From positions 129,363,655 through 129,427,654 of the forward strand of contig NC_133324.1 of NCBI RefSeq assembly GCF_042186555.1: DNA of 64,000 bases, written 5' to 3'. The notes under the pieces are model-generated. The model ran no database searches, had not been told where the DNA came from, and was given only the letters and a program-made list of their open reading frames with translations. Positions 20,641-31,246 of the stretch are shown here, one piece after another. The first letter of the stretch is position 1, and each line of letters starts with the position of its first letter. The position numbers and the translations under genes are program-made. This stretch comes from Aquarana catesbeiana (lineage: Eukaryota; Chordata; Amphibia; Anura; Ranidae).

Positions 20641-21176
20641 CCTCCTGGAGATCCTGCCATAAATACAGTCTTTCTTTATTGGGCTGACAACACTTCATGG
20701 AAACTGTAATGTTGTCAGCTGTTCATGTGAAATCCACGACTGAACTATAATGTCCGTGTAGCACCCTCAGTTCATCTCCTTAACTCCTCCCTATGTGTGC
20801 CTAAACATGATCCCCAAGGATGCAAAGGTGAGGGGCAATGTCCATCTTTACATGTCAATCATCTCTTCCCATACACGCCATGTTCCTGGCAAAGGACTCA
20901 TATCCTATTACCCAGCGGTAATAGGAGATGTAAAGTAATCAAGTACCTCATCCAGCTCTGGGTGAAGGCCCCTTCAATTCCTTTTTCCAAGATCCAGTGG
21001 ACTCCCACAATCCCCAGGACTCCCAAAACACTCATAGGACATAAATTCCACCCTCAGGTGCTCAGAGAGACTGCACCTGTTGGGACAGCAATGATTGGGT
21101 TCATCAACTGTCCAGGTGGGGGCCTTTCTTCATTGTTCCTGGTGTGTGGGCCACCAAGTAAGCACACAGTTTCATC
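20641..21176. other. No recognisable feature
   Basis: A short inverted pair (GGGCTGACAACA .. TGTTGTCAGCTG near 20680-20722) is the only structure. No supported gene. Confidence 0.4.
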
Positions 21177-21642
21177 TTAAAGAGGAGCAACAGTCTCCTG
21201 TGCAAAATCTAAAAGTCAGCAGCTACAAAAACTGTAGCTGCTGCCTTTTAATAAAAAGCCACTCACCTATCGCACGATCCAGCAATGGGCTCACCCCAAC
21301 CGTTCTCCCCTCCTGTCATCTGTCCCTGGCTCCGGCATGTAAACTGTGGGCACCCAGCTATGACAGCTTGCTGGTTCACAGCCAGGTGCCCACTGTGCAT
21401 GCTAGAGCAGCGTTGCGCCTTGTGAATGGTCCCACAGTCTTCTGGGACCTGTCATGTGTCCTAGAAGACTGTGTGGAGGGAGGGGGCAGGAATACTTCCA
21501 CTTCTGATCGTCTAGGTGATTGGAGCGGAAGTGGTAGCCGGGGACCTGTCAAAATCAAGTACCCGCTCCCCAAAGGTGCCATTTGTTTGAAGGAGGAGGC
21601 CCAAAAGCGTTACTTCATCATTTTGGCGGAGCTCTGCTTTAA
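21177..21642. mobile_element. TTAA-flanked MITE family M3, copy 1
   Basis: TTAAAGAGGAGCAAC at the left and GGCGGAGCTCTGCTTTAA at the right. The body matches 34741-35179 in order: AAAAGTCAGCAGCTACAAAA and GTAGCTGCTG hairpin, CACTCACCT, GATCCAGCAATG, CTGGGACCTGTCA, AGAAG.TTG. GGGGGAGG, ACCCGCTCC. Inverted AGCAGCTAC/GTAGCTGCTG near the left end forms a stem. Non-coding. Confidence 0.82.
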
Positions 21643-22142
21643 GCTCCAATCACTGTGATAGGCACTGTACTAGCTTGCCCTGAAAATACTGCCTTTCAAG
21701 TCCAGTGGCCCTGTGTCTTCAGCTGCCTCCTTTTACACCCCGTGGGACTTCTGCTGCTACTTGAACATCCAGATCAGAAACTCCTTCTGCCTCCCCTCTG
21801 TGGAGCTTTTCCAGAGATCCTTATGGTCGCCCACTTGGTCTACCAGTTGCAGCCTTCCTCCTTATAAAAAAGGCGTTACCGCCCACGAGAAAGAAGTAAC
21901 TGTGTTTGCACTAGACTGAATTGTACTTTGCTATGTATTACTGGTGATTTCTTCTTTTACTCTATTCTCTTAGATGCCTTTATTTTGCATTGTGCTGTCA
22001 CCTAGCAGCCTTTGGGGTAACTAGCCTGGGACAGCACTGTGCTATAATAGTTTCACTACTTGTTATACTTTGTCTTAGGCTTGTTTTGTACCCCTTTACC
22101 ATTTTATTGGCATTGCCAATTTATCTTGCAATTTATACAGCA
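21643..22142. other. No recognisable feature
   Basis: Short overlapping frames of about 70 codons (21655-21919, 21990-22214) lack motifs. No repeat partner was found. Confidence 0.4.
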
Positions 22143-22433
22143 TACAGATGCGTCCCAAAAATTAGACTATCATCAAAAAGTTCATTTATTTCAGTAATTC
22201 AATTCAAAAAGTGAAACTCATATATTTTATATAAATGCATTACACACAGAATGGTATATTTCAAGCATTGCTTGCTTTTAATTTTGGTGATTATGTCTTA
22301 CAGCTCCTGAAAAGCCAAAATTCAGAATCTCAGAAAATTTGAATATTACATAAGACCAATAAAAAAAAAAATATTTGTAATACAGAAATGTTGGCTTACT
22401 GAAAAGTATGTTCATGTACAGTATAGCATGCAC

Positions 22434-22712
22434 TCAATACTTGGTCGAGCCTCCATTTGCATGAATTACTGCTTCAGTGTGGTGTGGAATGGAGGCGATC
22501 AGCCTGTGGCACTGCTGATGTGTTATGGAAGCCCAGCTGGATAGCGGCCTTCAGCTCGTCTGCATTCTTGGGTCTGGTGACTCTCATATTTCTCGTATTT
22601 CTTTTGACAGTACCCCACAGATTCTGTACGGGGTTTTGATAAGGCGAGTTTGCTGGCCAATCAAGCACAGTGATACCATGATCAGGCATGATGGGCAGGC
22701 AGGGCCCGGTAC
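22434..22712 (-). pseudogene. Tc1/mariner-type transposase, C-terminal remnant
   Basis: The minus-strand frame gives DHGITVLDWPANSP and NLWGTVKRN, then ADELKAAIQ. This is the end of a DDE transposase of the IS630-Tc1-mariner superfamily, with the last catalytic acidic position in the NP-x-x-NLWG block. That block reads NPVQNLWG, so the catalytic Glu is replaced by Gln. A frameshift follows near 22500; the other frame carries CHRLIASIP and ends NGGSTKY at the stop 22434-22436. The two middle acidic residues are lost to the insertion. Confidence 0.85.
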
Positions 22713-23784
22713 AAGGCAGGGGCGGAAGGGGCGGATGCCCCGGGTGGTACAATCTTCTGGAGAAGGGGGGGTGCACTTGCAAGTGTCACTGTACACTTTA
22801 GCCAGCACCACTGCCTTTTCCCAGAAAAACGGTCTGTAAGTGTGCCGAGTGCGCTCCTGCACCCGGCACAATAAAACCTGGCTTCACCTCCCTTCCTTGT
22901 CAGCGCACTGTGCTTCACTGATGTTATCTCCCCCTACAGAGGAGCCTCATTAGTCCCGTCCCGGCGGCGTGACGTCACTCATGGCCAGAGGCAGGTGGGA
23001 GGACTCAGAGGAGCGCAGGGAGCTGTGTCAGCGCTGCAACCTAGAGGAGCCTGGCTCTAGCTGGAAGTTGGAACTTGGAAGTGAAACCAAAGCAGTGTGT
23101 GCCAGTGACACTGTGCTACAGACAGTGCTTCTGTATTAAAGTAAGCAAAACAGCAGATACTTCTGACTGCATCTGCAGGCTGCAGCAGCAGATTAATAAA
23201 TGGTTGGATTGGGGGAGGGGAGGAGGCTGAGCAGAGGTTAATGATCAATGCTATTTAATTTGTGTAATATGCAGCATGGACAGGGATTGGCAAGGTGTCT
23301 GCACACGGACACTGGTGTCCATAAGCGGTCCTTGCAATGTCTGCTGCCACCGCTGACTTTTTTTTGTTATAATAACTTGATTTTTGATGACTCACTGCTC
23401 TCCTAATGTAATTGTGTACTGTCTGTGTTGTAGATCTGGCTAGGGCGCGTGGGGCATCCCACTAGTCCTGCTGCATGTGGAGTGATCGCTGTTGGAGAGA
23501 GGGACTGGGACTCTGTGCAGCGACCGCCAAGGTAGTGCGGGAGAACCGGGAGGAGAACAGGTGCAAACTTAATTTACATATACAATATGGTAAAGTGACC
23601 ATGCTTACTTTATGGACCTTAAATCAGCCCTCAAATCTTCCACTCTCATCTTGCGAGTGGAAAATGAGGGCTGGCGAGTGTGGGCTGCCTGGGAGCGGGG
23701 GGGGGGTGAGCACCGCCAGCCAGCGGGGTTGAATGGGAGCTCTTCTCCCAGCGAACGCACCAGAGGAAGAGTGAAGAGAGAGCC

Positions 23785-23968
23785 GGCCGGATCATCAGAG
23801 TGAAGAACATAGCTGTAGCAGCTTTCATTTCAATTGCTCTTCGTCACATACAGCTCCTTGTCCAATCCCGGGAGTCGGGGCTGTATGTGAAGGCAAGCGG
23901 CTGGAACATACGGCAATTGAAATGAAAGCTGTTACAGTGATGTTCCTTAGTGCTCTGATGATCCGGCC
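23785..23968. repeat. Inverted repeat with ~52-bp arms
   Basis: Left arm 23785-23836 (GGCCGGATCATCAGAG .. CAGCTTTCATTTCAATTG) pairs with right arm 23914-23968 (CAATTGAAATGAAAGCTG .. CTCTGATGATCCGGCC). Inside the loop, TCACATACAGC and GCTGTATGTGA pair again. Confidence 0.9.
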
Positions 23969-24007
23969 AGCAATCCTCTTCCTCTCTTCTCTTGCCCTGC
24001 ACAGGGA

Positions 24008-24127
24008 GGCTGCATTGATGGACACAGGCCTCATTGGTGGACACAGGCTGCATTGGTGGACACAGGCTGCATTGATGGACACAGCCCGCATTGGTGGAAA
24101 CAGGCCAGATTGGTGGACACAGGCTGT
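24008..24127 (+). repeat. Minisatellite, 19-bp unit
   Basis: Six or so units of GGCTGCATTGGTGGACACA with substitutions (CTCATT, CCCGCATT, CCAGATT). Its reverse complement has the CAATGCAGCC core of the array at 10862. Confidence 0.9.
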
Positions 24128-24276
24128 TTTTCTACCACACTTTTTCCTTCCACTCAACTTTCCATTAATATGCTTGGATACAGCAATCTGTGAACAGCCT
24201 TTTGTGACTTACCCTCCTTATGGAGGGTATCAATGACTGTATTCTGGACAACTGTCAAGTCAGCAGTCTTCCCCAT
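24127..24276 (-). pseudogene. Tc1/mariner-type transposase, N-terminal remnant
   Basis: Starts at the ATG ending at 24276 with MGKTADLTVVQNTVIDTLHK, the N-terminal helix-turn-helix start of this transposase type. A frameshift lies near 24190 (first frame ends in a stop; the next frame gives AVSKHINGKLSGRKKCGRK). The frame then runs into the foreign segment, where a 110-codon minus-strand frame (23825-24157) fuses it to minisatellite-encoded repeats. That fusion is an accident of reading frame. Confidence 0.82.
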
Positions 24277-24606
24277 GATTGCGTAACTTACTGAACCAGA
24301 CTGAGAGACCATTTAAAGGCTCGGGAAACCTTTACAGATGGTTTGAGTTAATTAGCTGATTAGAATGTGACACCACGAGTCTACAATATTGAACTTTTTC
24401 ACAATGTTCTAATTTTATGAGATACTGAATTTTGGGTTTTCACTAGCAGTAAGCCAAACTCATCAAAAATAAAAGAAAGAAATGCTTGAAATATATCAAT
24501 CTGTGTGTAATGAATCTATATCATATATGAGTTTCACTTTTTTTATTAAATTACTGAAAAAAATTAACTTATTGATGATATTCTAATTTATTGAGATACA
24601 CCTGTA

Positions 24607-25534
24607 CTTTAAGTTGCACCTTACTATTTGTCTGATCAGTTGAATGATACTTCTACATAACTCTAGTACTGTGGCTGCCTCTAAATTACACCAACGTGAG
24701 ATTTGGGCGCCACATGTATCTGCATACCAACATTAGAAGTTCTTGTGTGACACTGCTAATGCGCTCCAGGTAGAAGCAATAATTTGAAGGTACTTTCCAC
24801 ACAAATAAAAAAGTTTGGAGGTTAGTAGACATGGCGGTTACACTTCTACGTAAGATAACATACTACATCTGTAAATACTCAAAAAAGCATTAAATCTTTT
24901 TCAATCATTTGTGTGTAGCTATACTTTAGCTCCTCTTAGAAGCTATGCAAAAGGTATAAATCTTGGAGGGCTGGTATACTGGTATAATGACATGTCATTT
25001 TTTATCATGACTATAATCGCTGAATCATCATCCATGCAGATGTCTCACGTTCAAGTGAAAGTCTGCCACATATAAAGGGCACTATTGTAGGAATTGGCAG
25101 TATTTGTTTTCTCTGCTGCTACCAGACATTTTGTGTCCGGACATAAACAGTTATAAACGTGCTATGAGAAGCTGGATAGGAAAGTAGAAAGCAAAGCAGA
25201 TTACTCTGCCAATCATATCTCTCTGGTTCCACATTGCCATTCATTATTTATGTAGATTTACATTCCTTGCTGCTGAAGCAATGTATTCCAAAGGAAAGTC
25301 TGAATGGTTGTTCATCCAGCAGACAAGTTTAGTCAGCAGAAATACCTGACCCTTCAGATTGTTCAGTCAAGTTTGAACCGTTGTATGTGGCCAGTCATGG
25401 GAATCATTGAATCTCATGCAAACTAAGATAAACCTATTCATTGTATCTATCAGTTCTCACCAAGCTCCATGTACAGTAGGAGGTGATCCTTACTTCACGT
25501 TTGTCTTATCAGTGTAACTTTAGCAAATGGATAC
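24607..25534. other. No recognisable feature
   Basis: AT-rich, apparently single-copy sequence; no supported frame or repeat. Confidence 0.45.
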
Positions 25535-25961
25535 TTAAAGTAGAACTATGGGCACAATTTTTTTTTTTCATTTTGGATAGAGCAAGGGAGGGTTATTACC
25601 CCTGTCATATTTTTTTCACCATCTGTGTCCCATTGTGGAGATTTCCTTTCACTTCCTGTCCCATAGCCAAATAGGAAGTGAGAAGAAATCCCTGCAAATT
25701 AAGGGAATTCCTTGGGACCCCCAGGTCACCAGAACTAGTGTCCCCATTGGAAGATTTCCCCACTCTTACTTTTCTGGGGACAACCCAAAATTTGACATTT
25801 TCTTTTATTTTCACTTTCAATGATAATGGTAAACAGGACAAATAGAGAGGGTGAATCTCCTTAATGGGGACACAGACAGCAATAACAACTGACAGTAATT
25901 CTAATCCCTCTGCTCTCTATCCTAAACTAAAAAAAAAGTTTTGCCTTTAGTTATACTTTAA
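25535..25961. mobile_element. TTAA-flanked foldback MITE family M5
   Basis: TTAAAGTAGAACTATGGGCA at the left and TGCCTTTAGTTATACTTTAA at the right. The two halves are long imperfect inverted repeats: GGATAGAGCAAGGGAGGGTT pairs with the mirror of the 25900-25925 segment, and CTGTGTCCCATTG..GGAGATT pairs with AATCTCC..AATGGGGACACAG. Its core is also found inside the Tigger-like MITE at 11758. Non-coding. Confidence 0.82.
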
Positions 25962-26339
25962 AGCGGGGGTCGGCAACCCATCGATCACGTGCTGCCCGTC
26001 AATAGCTGACAGGTGACAGGTAGCTAGCGAACACGTCCTAGTGCCGACCCGGTCTTTTCTACAGAGCTCCAGAGTGGTGCAGGCACATGCTCACCTAATC
26101 ATAGGCTGCAGAGGAAGCCCCCACCCCTTGCATACATGTGGCTGCGGGGCAAGCCTCTGGAATCGTTCGGTTCAGGCTCTTCTCCGAACACACCCGAGCT
26201 GTAGCTCTTCCGCGGTCATCTCCACCAGCCCACCTCTCTGATCTCAAGGGGCTTGTGGGTGATAGGCATGAATGTGAGAGAGGATTCACGGCAGGACACG
26301 TAGATTTGCAACTGCACCTTCCCTGCGCAATTCTGCATT

Positions 26340-26580
26340 AGAAACAACTTCTGTGCCCTCCTGACACCCAGCAATCCTGCTGACACCCAGCCCTCCTGAC
26401 ACCCAACCCTCCTAACACCCAGCCCTCTTGACATCCCAGCCCTCTTGACATCCCAGCCCTCCTGATCCCCCAGTACCGTGCCCTCCTAAACCCCCCAATA
26501 TCATACCCTCCTGATCCCCTCAGTGCCCTCTTGACACCCCAGCTGCACTAATCCCCTTGTACTGTACCCTCCTGACCCCC
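26340..26580 (+). repeat. Degenerate short tandem array
   Basis: Repeated words CCTCCTGACACCCAGC and variants with CCTCTTGACATCCCAG and CCTCCTGATCCCC, about 15-18 bp per unit. Confidence 0.8.
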
Positions 26581-26639
26581 AAGTTCCGTGCCCTCCTCTC
26601 CCCCCTGCAGAGTGCTGAGTGCAGAGTGCTCCTGACCCC

Positions 26640-27120
26640 AGCCCTACATCCTACTGACCTCTGTACACTGCCTTATATGCTACTGACCTCTGTAAACTGC
26701 CCTACATCCTACTGACCTCTGTACACTGCCCTACAGCCTACTGACCTCTGTACACTGCCCTACCTACTACTGACCTCTGTACACTGCCCTACATACCACT
26801 GACCCCTGTACACTGCCCTATATGCTACTGACCTCTGTACATTGCCCTACATACTACTGACCTCTGTACGCTGCTCTGCATACTACTGACCTCTGTACAC
26901 TGCCCAACATACTATTGACCCCTGTACAATTCCCTATATGCTACTGACCTCTGTACATTGCCCTACATACTACTGACCTCTGTACACTGCTCTACATACT
27001 ACTGACCTCTGTATGCTGCCCCACATACTACTGACCTCTGTACACGGCCCTATATGCTACTGACCTCTGCACACTGCTCTACATACTACTGACCTCTGTA
27101 CAATGCGCTACATACTACTG
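26640..27120 (+). repeat. Minisatellite, 30-bp unit, ~16 copies
   Basis: Unit CTACTGACCTCTGTACACTG CCCTACATAC with scattered substitutions (TATATG, CCTACAGC, ACCCCTG). No higher-order period is obvious by eye. Confidence 0.93.
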
Positions 27121-27336
27121 AAAGTAAATGCAGAGTTTCTCACTGAAGCTACCTTTCAAGATAGGCTGAGTGTATATTTTTAAAGTTTCATTAACTTTAG
27201 ACAATGTTTCTACGTTTTCTTCATGCTGTCTTTACTTTTTATTGGGGAGCTTGCTAGACAATTTCTTTGAAAACCTTTGACCTTTTCAATGTTGTCCAGG
27301 TAGATCTCCATCTCTTAGAGGTTGCCTACCCCTGCT

Positions 27337-27792
27337 TTATAGTAATTGTAAAGGAACAAATTGTATTTAAAAAACTAACAAATATGTTATACTTACCTAC
27401 TCTGTGCAGATGGTTTATACAGAGCAACCCCAATCCTCCTCTTCTCAAGTCCCCCACTGGCACTCTAGGCCCGTCCCCCTTGCTGAGTGCGGCTTGCTGT
27501 GGGTGTACTCATGCATGCTCGCTCCTGAGCCAGCTCTCTGCATCCATAAGACACAGAGAGCACTGCTCAGCCCCCCACTCCCGCCTCACTGGCTGTGAGT
27601 GACAGCAGGGGAAGCCAATGGCTCCTGCCGATGCATCTCAGCTAATAACTAGGGAGAGACCTGGGAAAGTCTCGGTATTGTGCACATCGCTGGATTGAGA
27701 TCTGGCTTAGGTAAGTATTGGGGGGGACGAGGGGGGAGCTGCGTGTTGAAGGTTTTTTAGCTTCATGCATTCCGTCTTGACAACCACTTTAA
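27337..27792. mobile_element. TTAA-type MITE family M4, copy 1
   Basis: The body CCTCCTCTTCTC.AGTCCC, AGCCAATGGC, ACATCGCTGGA, AGGTAAG.AT, AGCTTCATGCATT recurs at 39986-40445 and, inverted, at 33152-33588. The right end is CAACCACTTTAA, immediately shared with the next element (TTAAGGTGTATGTAAACC). The left end, TTTATAGTAATTGTAAAG, abuts the hAT element. Confidence 0.7.
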
Positions 27793-28302
27793 GGTGTATG
27801 TAAACCCTAACAATGAGTTTCCCTATCTGCTCCCTTTTACTTTGTTAAATATACAGTTGAAAACATTGTGTTATATCTGTTTGATATGTGCAAAAAATAC
27901 CTATTGATCCTGCCTGACATCTTGTTAAGCTGCTAACTTCCTGTGCTCTCTGCCTGTGCTGCACTCTTGTAATTATACAGCATTGTTCAAGTATCTCTGA
28001 GGACTACAGAACACCACCTCCTATGTTATGAAGTAGAAAGCTAAATGTGTATGGCTAGCCTTAGCCTTGTGGTCATCTGTTGACCCCTTATTCTGGGCTT
28101 CATTTCTTTGCTCCTGGCAGCTGATGGTAACAGTGAGGGAGCAAAAGGAAAGGTAAGTATATGCTACTGAGGAGGGGGGCATTAAAGCGAACCAGTGGCT
28201 TTGTCCTGCATCGCAAACAAATATCTTCTAATATGCAACCAAAACTTCAAAATGGGAAGCTGCACTCAAATTATCCAAATACAAGATAATGAATAACTAA
28301 TA
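27789..28302. mobile_element. TTAA-type MITE left portion (family M7)
   Basis: Starts TTAAGGTGTATGTAAACCCT, in the style of the M2 terminus. No matching right end was found before the SINE at 28303; a TTAAAGCG word at 28182 could be an unrelated border. Non-coding. Confidence 0.45.
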
Positions 28303-28540
28303 CTGTGCCTGCGTGGGTTTCCTCCGGGTACTCCGGTTTCCTCCCACACTCCAAAGACATGCTGGTAGGTTAATTGGATCCTGTCTAAATTGTCCCTAGT
28401 ATGTATGAATGTGAGTTAGGGACCTTAGATTGTAAGCTCCTTGAGGGTAGGGACTGATGTGAATGTACAATGTATATGTAAAGCGCTGCGTAAATTGACG
28501 GCGCTATATAAGTACCTGAAATAAATAAATAATAATAAAA
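28303..28540 (+). mobile_element. V-SINE-like SINE, 5'-truncated
   Basis: Contains GGGTTTCCTCCGGGTACTCC, then GTTTCCTCCCACACTCCAAA and GACATGC. It ends AGCGCTGCGTAAATTGACGG CGCTATATAAGTACC then ATAAATAAATAATAAT. This is the central and 3' part of the full copy at 59097-59440. The tRNA-like head is missing. The central domain is known from V-SINE/DANA-type elements of fish and other vertebrates. Confidence 0.85.
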
Positions 28541-30022
28541 ATAGTAAAGAAAAGTTGTGCTATCACTTTAAATAAATATGCAAAAAAAGAAACCTCATAA
28601 ATACCAGTGAAATAAATGACAGTGAAAAAAAATAACACCAAAGAATCATAAAATGAATATAATGTCCACATCAAATATAAATCCTGTGTGTAAAAAAGAT
28701 TGGAAATGATTCTCCAAATGTGCCAACTCCAGTGATCCACCACCACTGGAATATTAAGCTTCTTACAAAAAAGCTTTGATCCCTGTATACAGAGGTTATA
28801 AACAAATCATAAATCATCAATGTACCGGGGACTAATTGCCACTTCAATGGATGTACTATATGAAGCGTGAACAATAAGGAGGGAAAAAACACTCCACATA
28901 GCATAGTCCAGTAAAATTATAAAGTATTTATTAAAACCAAAGAGGTACTCACAAGCAGGAAGAGTAGAAAAGTGTTAAGACATAAAAATCAGTGCCATGC
29001 AATCCTGTGGGTGTGATGACATCAGCATGCTAAGCTCCATCAGACATGTTTCAGCACAATTGACGTCATCAGGGGACAGTGCATTTAGCATTACTGAGTC
29101 AACCTGCAGTGATATAAGGTAAATTGAGTAGACTTTCTAATTTCAAGAGACTGATTGTCACCTCTTCATCATGTCCACCAATATTCCTTTCTCTGCCATA
29201 GCTGGGACAGAACACCCGTGTGTCTGGGTAGACGTTCTACCATGTAACAGTGTTAAGGCCTAGCAATCAATTTCTAGGCCTGAGCTCTATTTTTAAATGG
29301 AGGAGGTGGTTTTAACACTTCTAGGCTCTGATGCCAGTTGGCACAGGGCATTTATGATGCCAGCTGCAATGGAGGAAGGAGAAGTCGGGGAGCATTTAAG
29401 AGATGATTATCAGCAGCCTTTTCACAGACACTGTCCTTTCCAACATTGATGTAGTCTTCATGGCTAGTTTTAGAGATAAACTGACTGATTTAACTTGTAT
29501 GGAGTTTCTTTTTAAGTGTTGACCTGCAATCTATATAGTTGCTGTCAGCTTGGCTACAGATGAAAGAACCATTTAAGATCATGTTATATACTGTAAAAGA
29601 GTAACTATAATATGATACCTCTGTATGACTTTTAAGCTTATGATCTATGTTGGGAAACCCAAGGGCAAATGCACAATTTAATTTGTCAGAGTAAGCGTGC
29701 TTTCTATTGTTTGGAAGGAAAATGTTTAGACACCAGGGCTATAAGCAACAGTCAAGTTAAAGAGTAGATGGGAGGCTGTATGGGATATGCCAGCTCAATG
29801 CTTCAAACAGACTTCATATCATGAGGTGCACATGATGTGAATTGTACCATTGCCAAGTGTGTCTCAGCAAGGACTTTGTTATGACAGATAATCATTTCTG
29901 CTAATACAAAACAGCTTATGTAGGATTCAATATGTCGTCTGTTACCTTTTACAGCAATAGCCAATGATCTAATGCATGCTTACATTTAAAGTATTGATCA
30001 ATACTATACTGCCCCAGTAGGA
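28541..30022. other. Unassigned; possible old repeat 28550-29130
   Basis: The first ~580 bp (AAACCTCATAAATACCAGTG, ACTCCAGTGATCCACCACCA, GACGTCATCAGGGGACAG) has the style of the 41783 foldback family, but I could not align it by eye. The remainder looks single-copy. Confidence 0.3.
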
Positions 30023-30107
30023 TATAAAATAGCTTGATCTTGATGGACTTTGTTCTAGCTTGAGACTGACAGAGATCTCACCAACAACAGACAGTGAGAG
30101 GGTGAGT
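30023..30107 (+). promoter_or_regulatory. Candidate TATA promoter and non-coding first exon
   Basis: TATAAAA at 30023-30029 in apparently single-copy sequence is followed 73 bases later by a consensus donor, GAGG|GTGAGTG (GT at 30102). An initiation site about 30 bases after the TATA box would give an exon of roughly 45 bases without ATG. This is only a pattern match; chance occurrence is quite possible. Confidence 0.2.
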
Positions 30108-30383
30108 GCTTATTACTGCCATCTTCTCCCAGACTAGGCATGGTGGCATGGAGGGATTACCTTCTTATACACCAAGAAAAAAGAAACAATTGGAAAATAG
30201 GTTTGTGTTATAACAAGCATTTCTAAAACTCACAACTTGTAATCTCTCAGAGGTTGCCCACATGGCGCATTCATAACATGTACGTGGCTACCCTAAATAT
30301 TCATTACGTTAAAGCAGAACTCCACTTTACCCCCTTATTTTTTCTGTAATTTCACTACTGTAAGTTATATAGTCACGTTCTTC

Positions 30384-30816
30384 TAATGCCCTGTACACAC
30401 GATAGGATTTCCGATGGAAAATGTGTGATAGGACCTTGTTGTCGGAAATTCCGACCGTGTGTAGGCTCCATCACACATTTTCCATAGGAATTTCCGACAC
30501 ACAAAGAGCTTGCTATAAAATTTTCCGACGACAAAATCCGTTGTCGGAAATTCCGATCGTGTGTACACAAATCCGACGCACAAAGTGCCACGCATGCTCA
30601 GAATAAATTAAGAGACGAAAGCTATTGGCTACTGCCCTGTTTATAGTCCCGACTTACGTGTTTTACGTCACACCGTTCAGAACGATCGGATTTTCCAACA
30701 ACTTTGTGTGACCGTGTGTATGCAAGACAAGTTTGAGCCAACATCCGTCAGAAAAAATCCATGGATTTTGTTGTCGGAATGTCTGATCAATGTCCGACCG
30801 TGTGTACGGGGCATTA
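30384..30816. mobile_element. MITE with CTAATGCCC...GGGCATTAG ends, 430 bp
   Basis: Left TAATGCCCTGTACACACGAT and, inverted, right TAATGCCCCGTACACACGGT match closely. Several internal inverted copies of GTTGTCGGAAATTCCGA and GACCGTGTGTA make it strongly self-complementary. The target duplication is ambiguous (TA is the safest reading). Frames across it are by-products of the repeats. Confidence 0.85.
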
Positions 30817-31246
30817 GAGTCTGGTAATTTACAAATAATTCCTCCTATGTCATCATGGTTTATTATCAGTCAGGCACCCTCTGCCTTTCTAGAAATGGTT
30901 ACATTTCTCATGGCATTGAGAAAATGTCCCATGTATTACTTGGTTAAATGGCTGCACAATCCAGAGATTCAATGCCAGCCTATTCGGGGGAATTCAGAGA
31001 ACCTACAATAACACTTTTCTGGTGGTGGTTTTCTTTAGAAATAATTGAGCCAATTTTAGGCAAGCATTTTTGCCAGTTACAGTAACATTACTGGCATGTA
31101 CATCAAATTCAGGTAGTATAAATTACCGAGACTTTAAGAACCTGTCACCATGGCAATGACAGATTCTTAAAGAACTGCCAGATTAGGGAACTGGCAGTAA
31201 TTAGGACGAGCTCTGAGCTGGTGTACAAGGGTTCACTGGTGCACAG
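30817..31246. other. No recognisable feature
   Basis: No repeat partner, array or supported frame. Confidence 0.4.

Larger units (their letters stand above)
22690..24127. other. Foreign segment inserted in the transposase gene
   Basis: From about 22690 the sequence leaves the transposase and becomes GC-rich (CAGGGGCGGAAGGGGCGG at 22719 resembles a hAT left end, without a visible partner). It then contains 23785-23968 (foldback) and 24008-24127 (minisatellite) and returns to the transposase at GTTTTTCTACCACACTTTTT. No coding sequence was recognised. Confidence 0.6.
22145..24604 (-). mobile_element. Tc1/mariner-type transposon split by a 1.4-kb insertion
   Basis: Left CAGATGCGTCCCAAAAATTA and, inverted, right CAGGTGTATCTCAATAAATT begin ~190-bp imperfect terminal repeats that share ATCATCAA, TTTCAGTAATT, AAAGTGAAACTCATATA and CATTACACACAGA. 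TA lies at 22143-22144 and 24605-24606. The minus strand keeps the two ends of a transposase gene (24127-24276 and 22434-22712). The middle is replaced by foreign DNA at about 22690-24127. Confidence 0.9.
25964..27334. mobile_element. hAT-type element, 1.37 kb, 8-bp TSD (7/8), minisatellite-rich
   Basis: Starts CGGGGGTCGGCAACCC and ends GAGGTTGCCTACCCCTG. CTTTAAAG precedes (25956-25963) and CTTTATAG follows (27335-27342). The left TSD coincides with the right end of M5, and the right one with the start of the next TTAA element. The interior is mostly two tandem arrays (26340-26580 and 26640-27120). No transposase was recognised. Confidence 0.85.
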
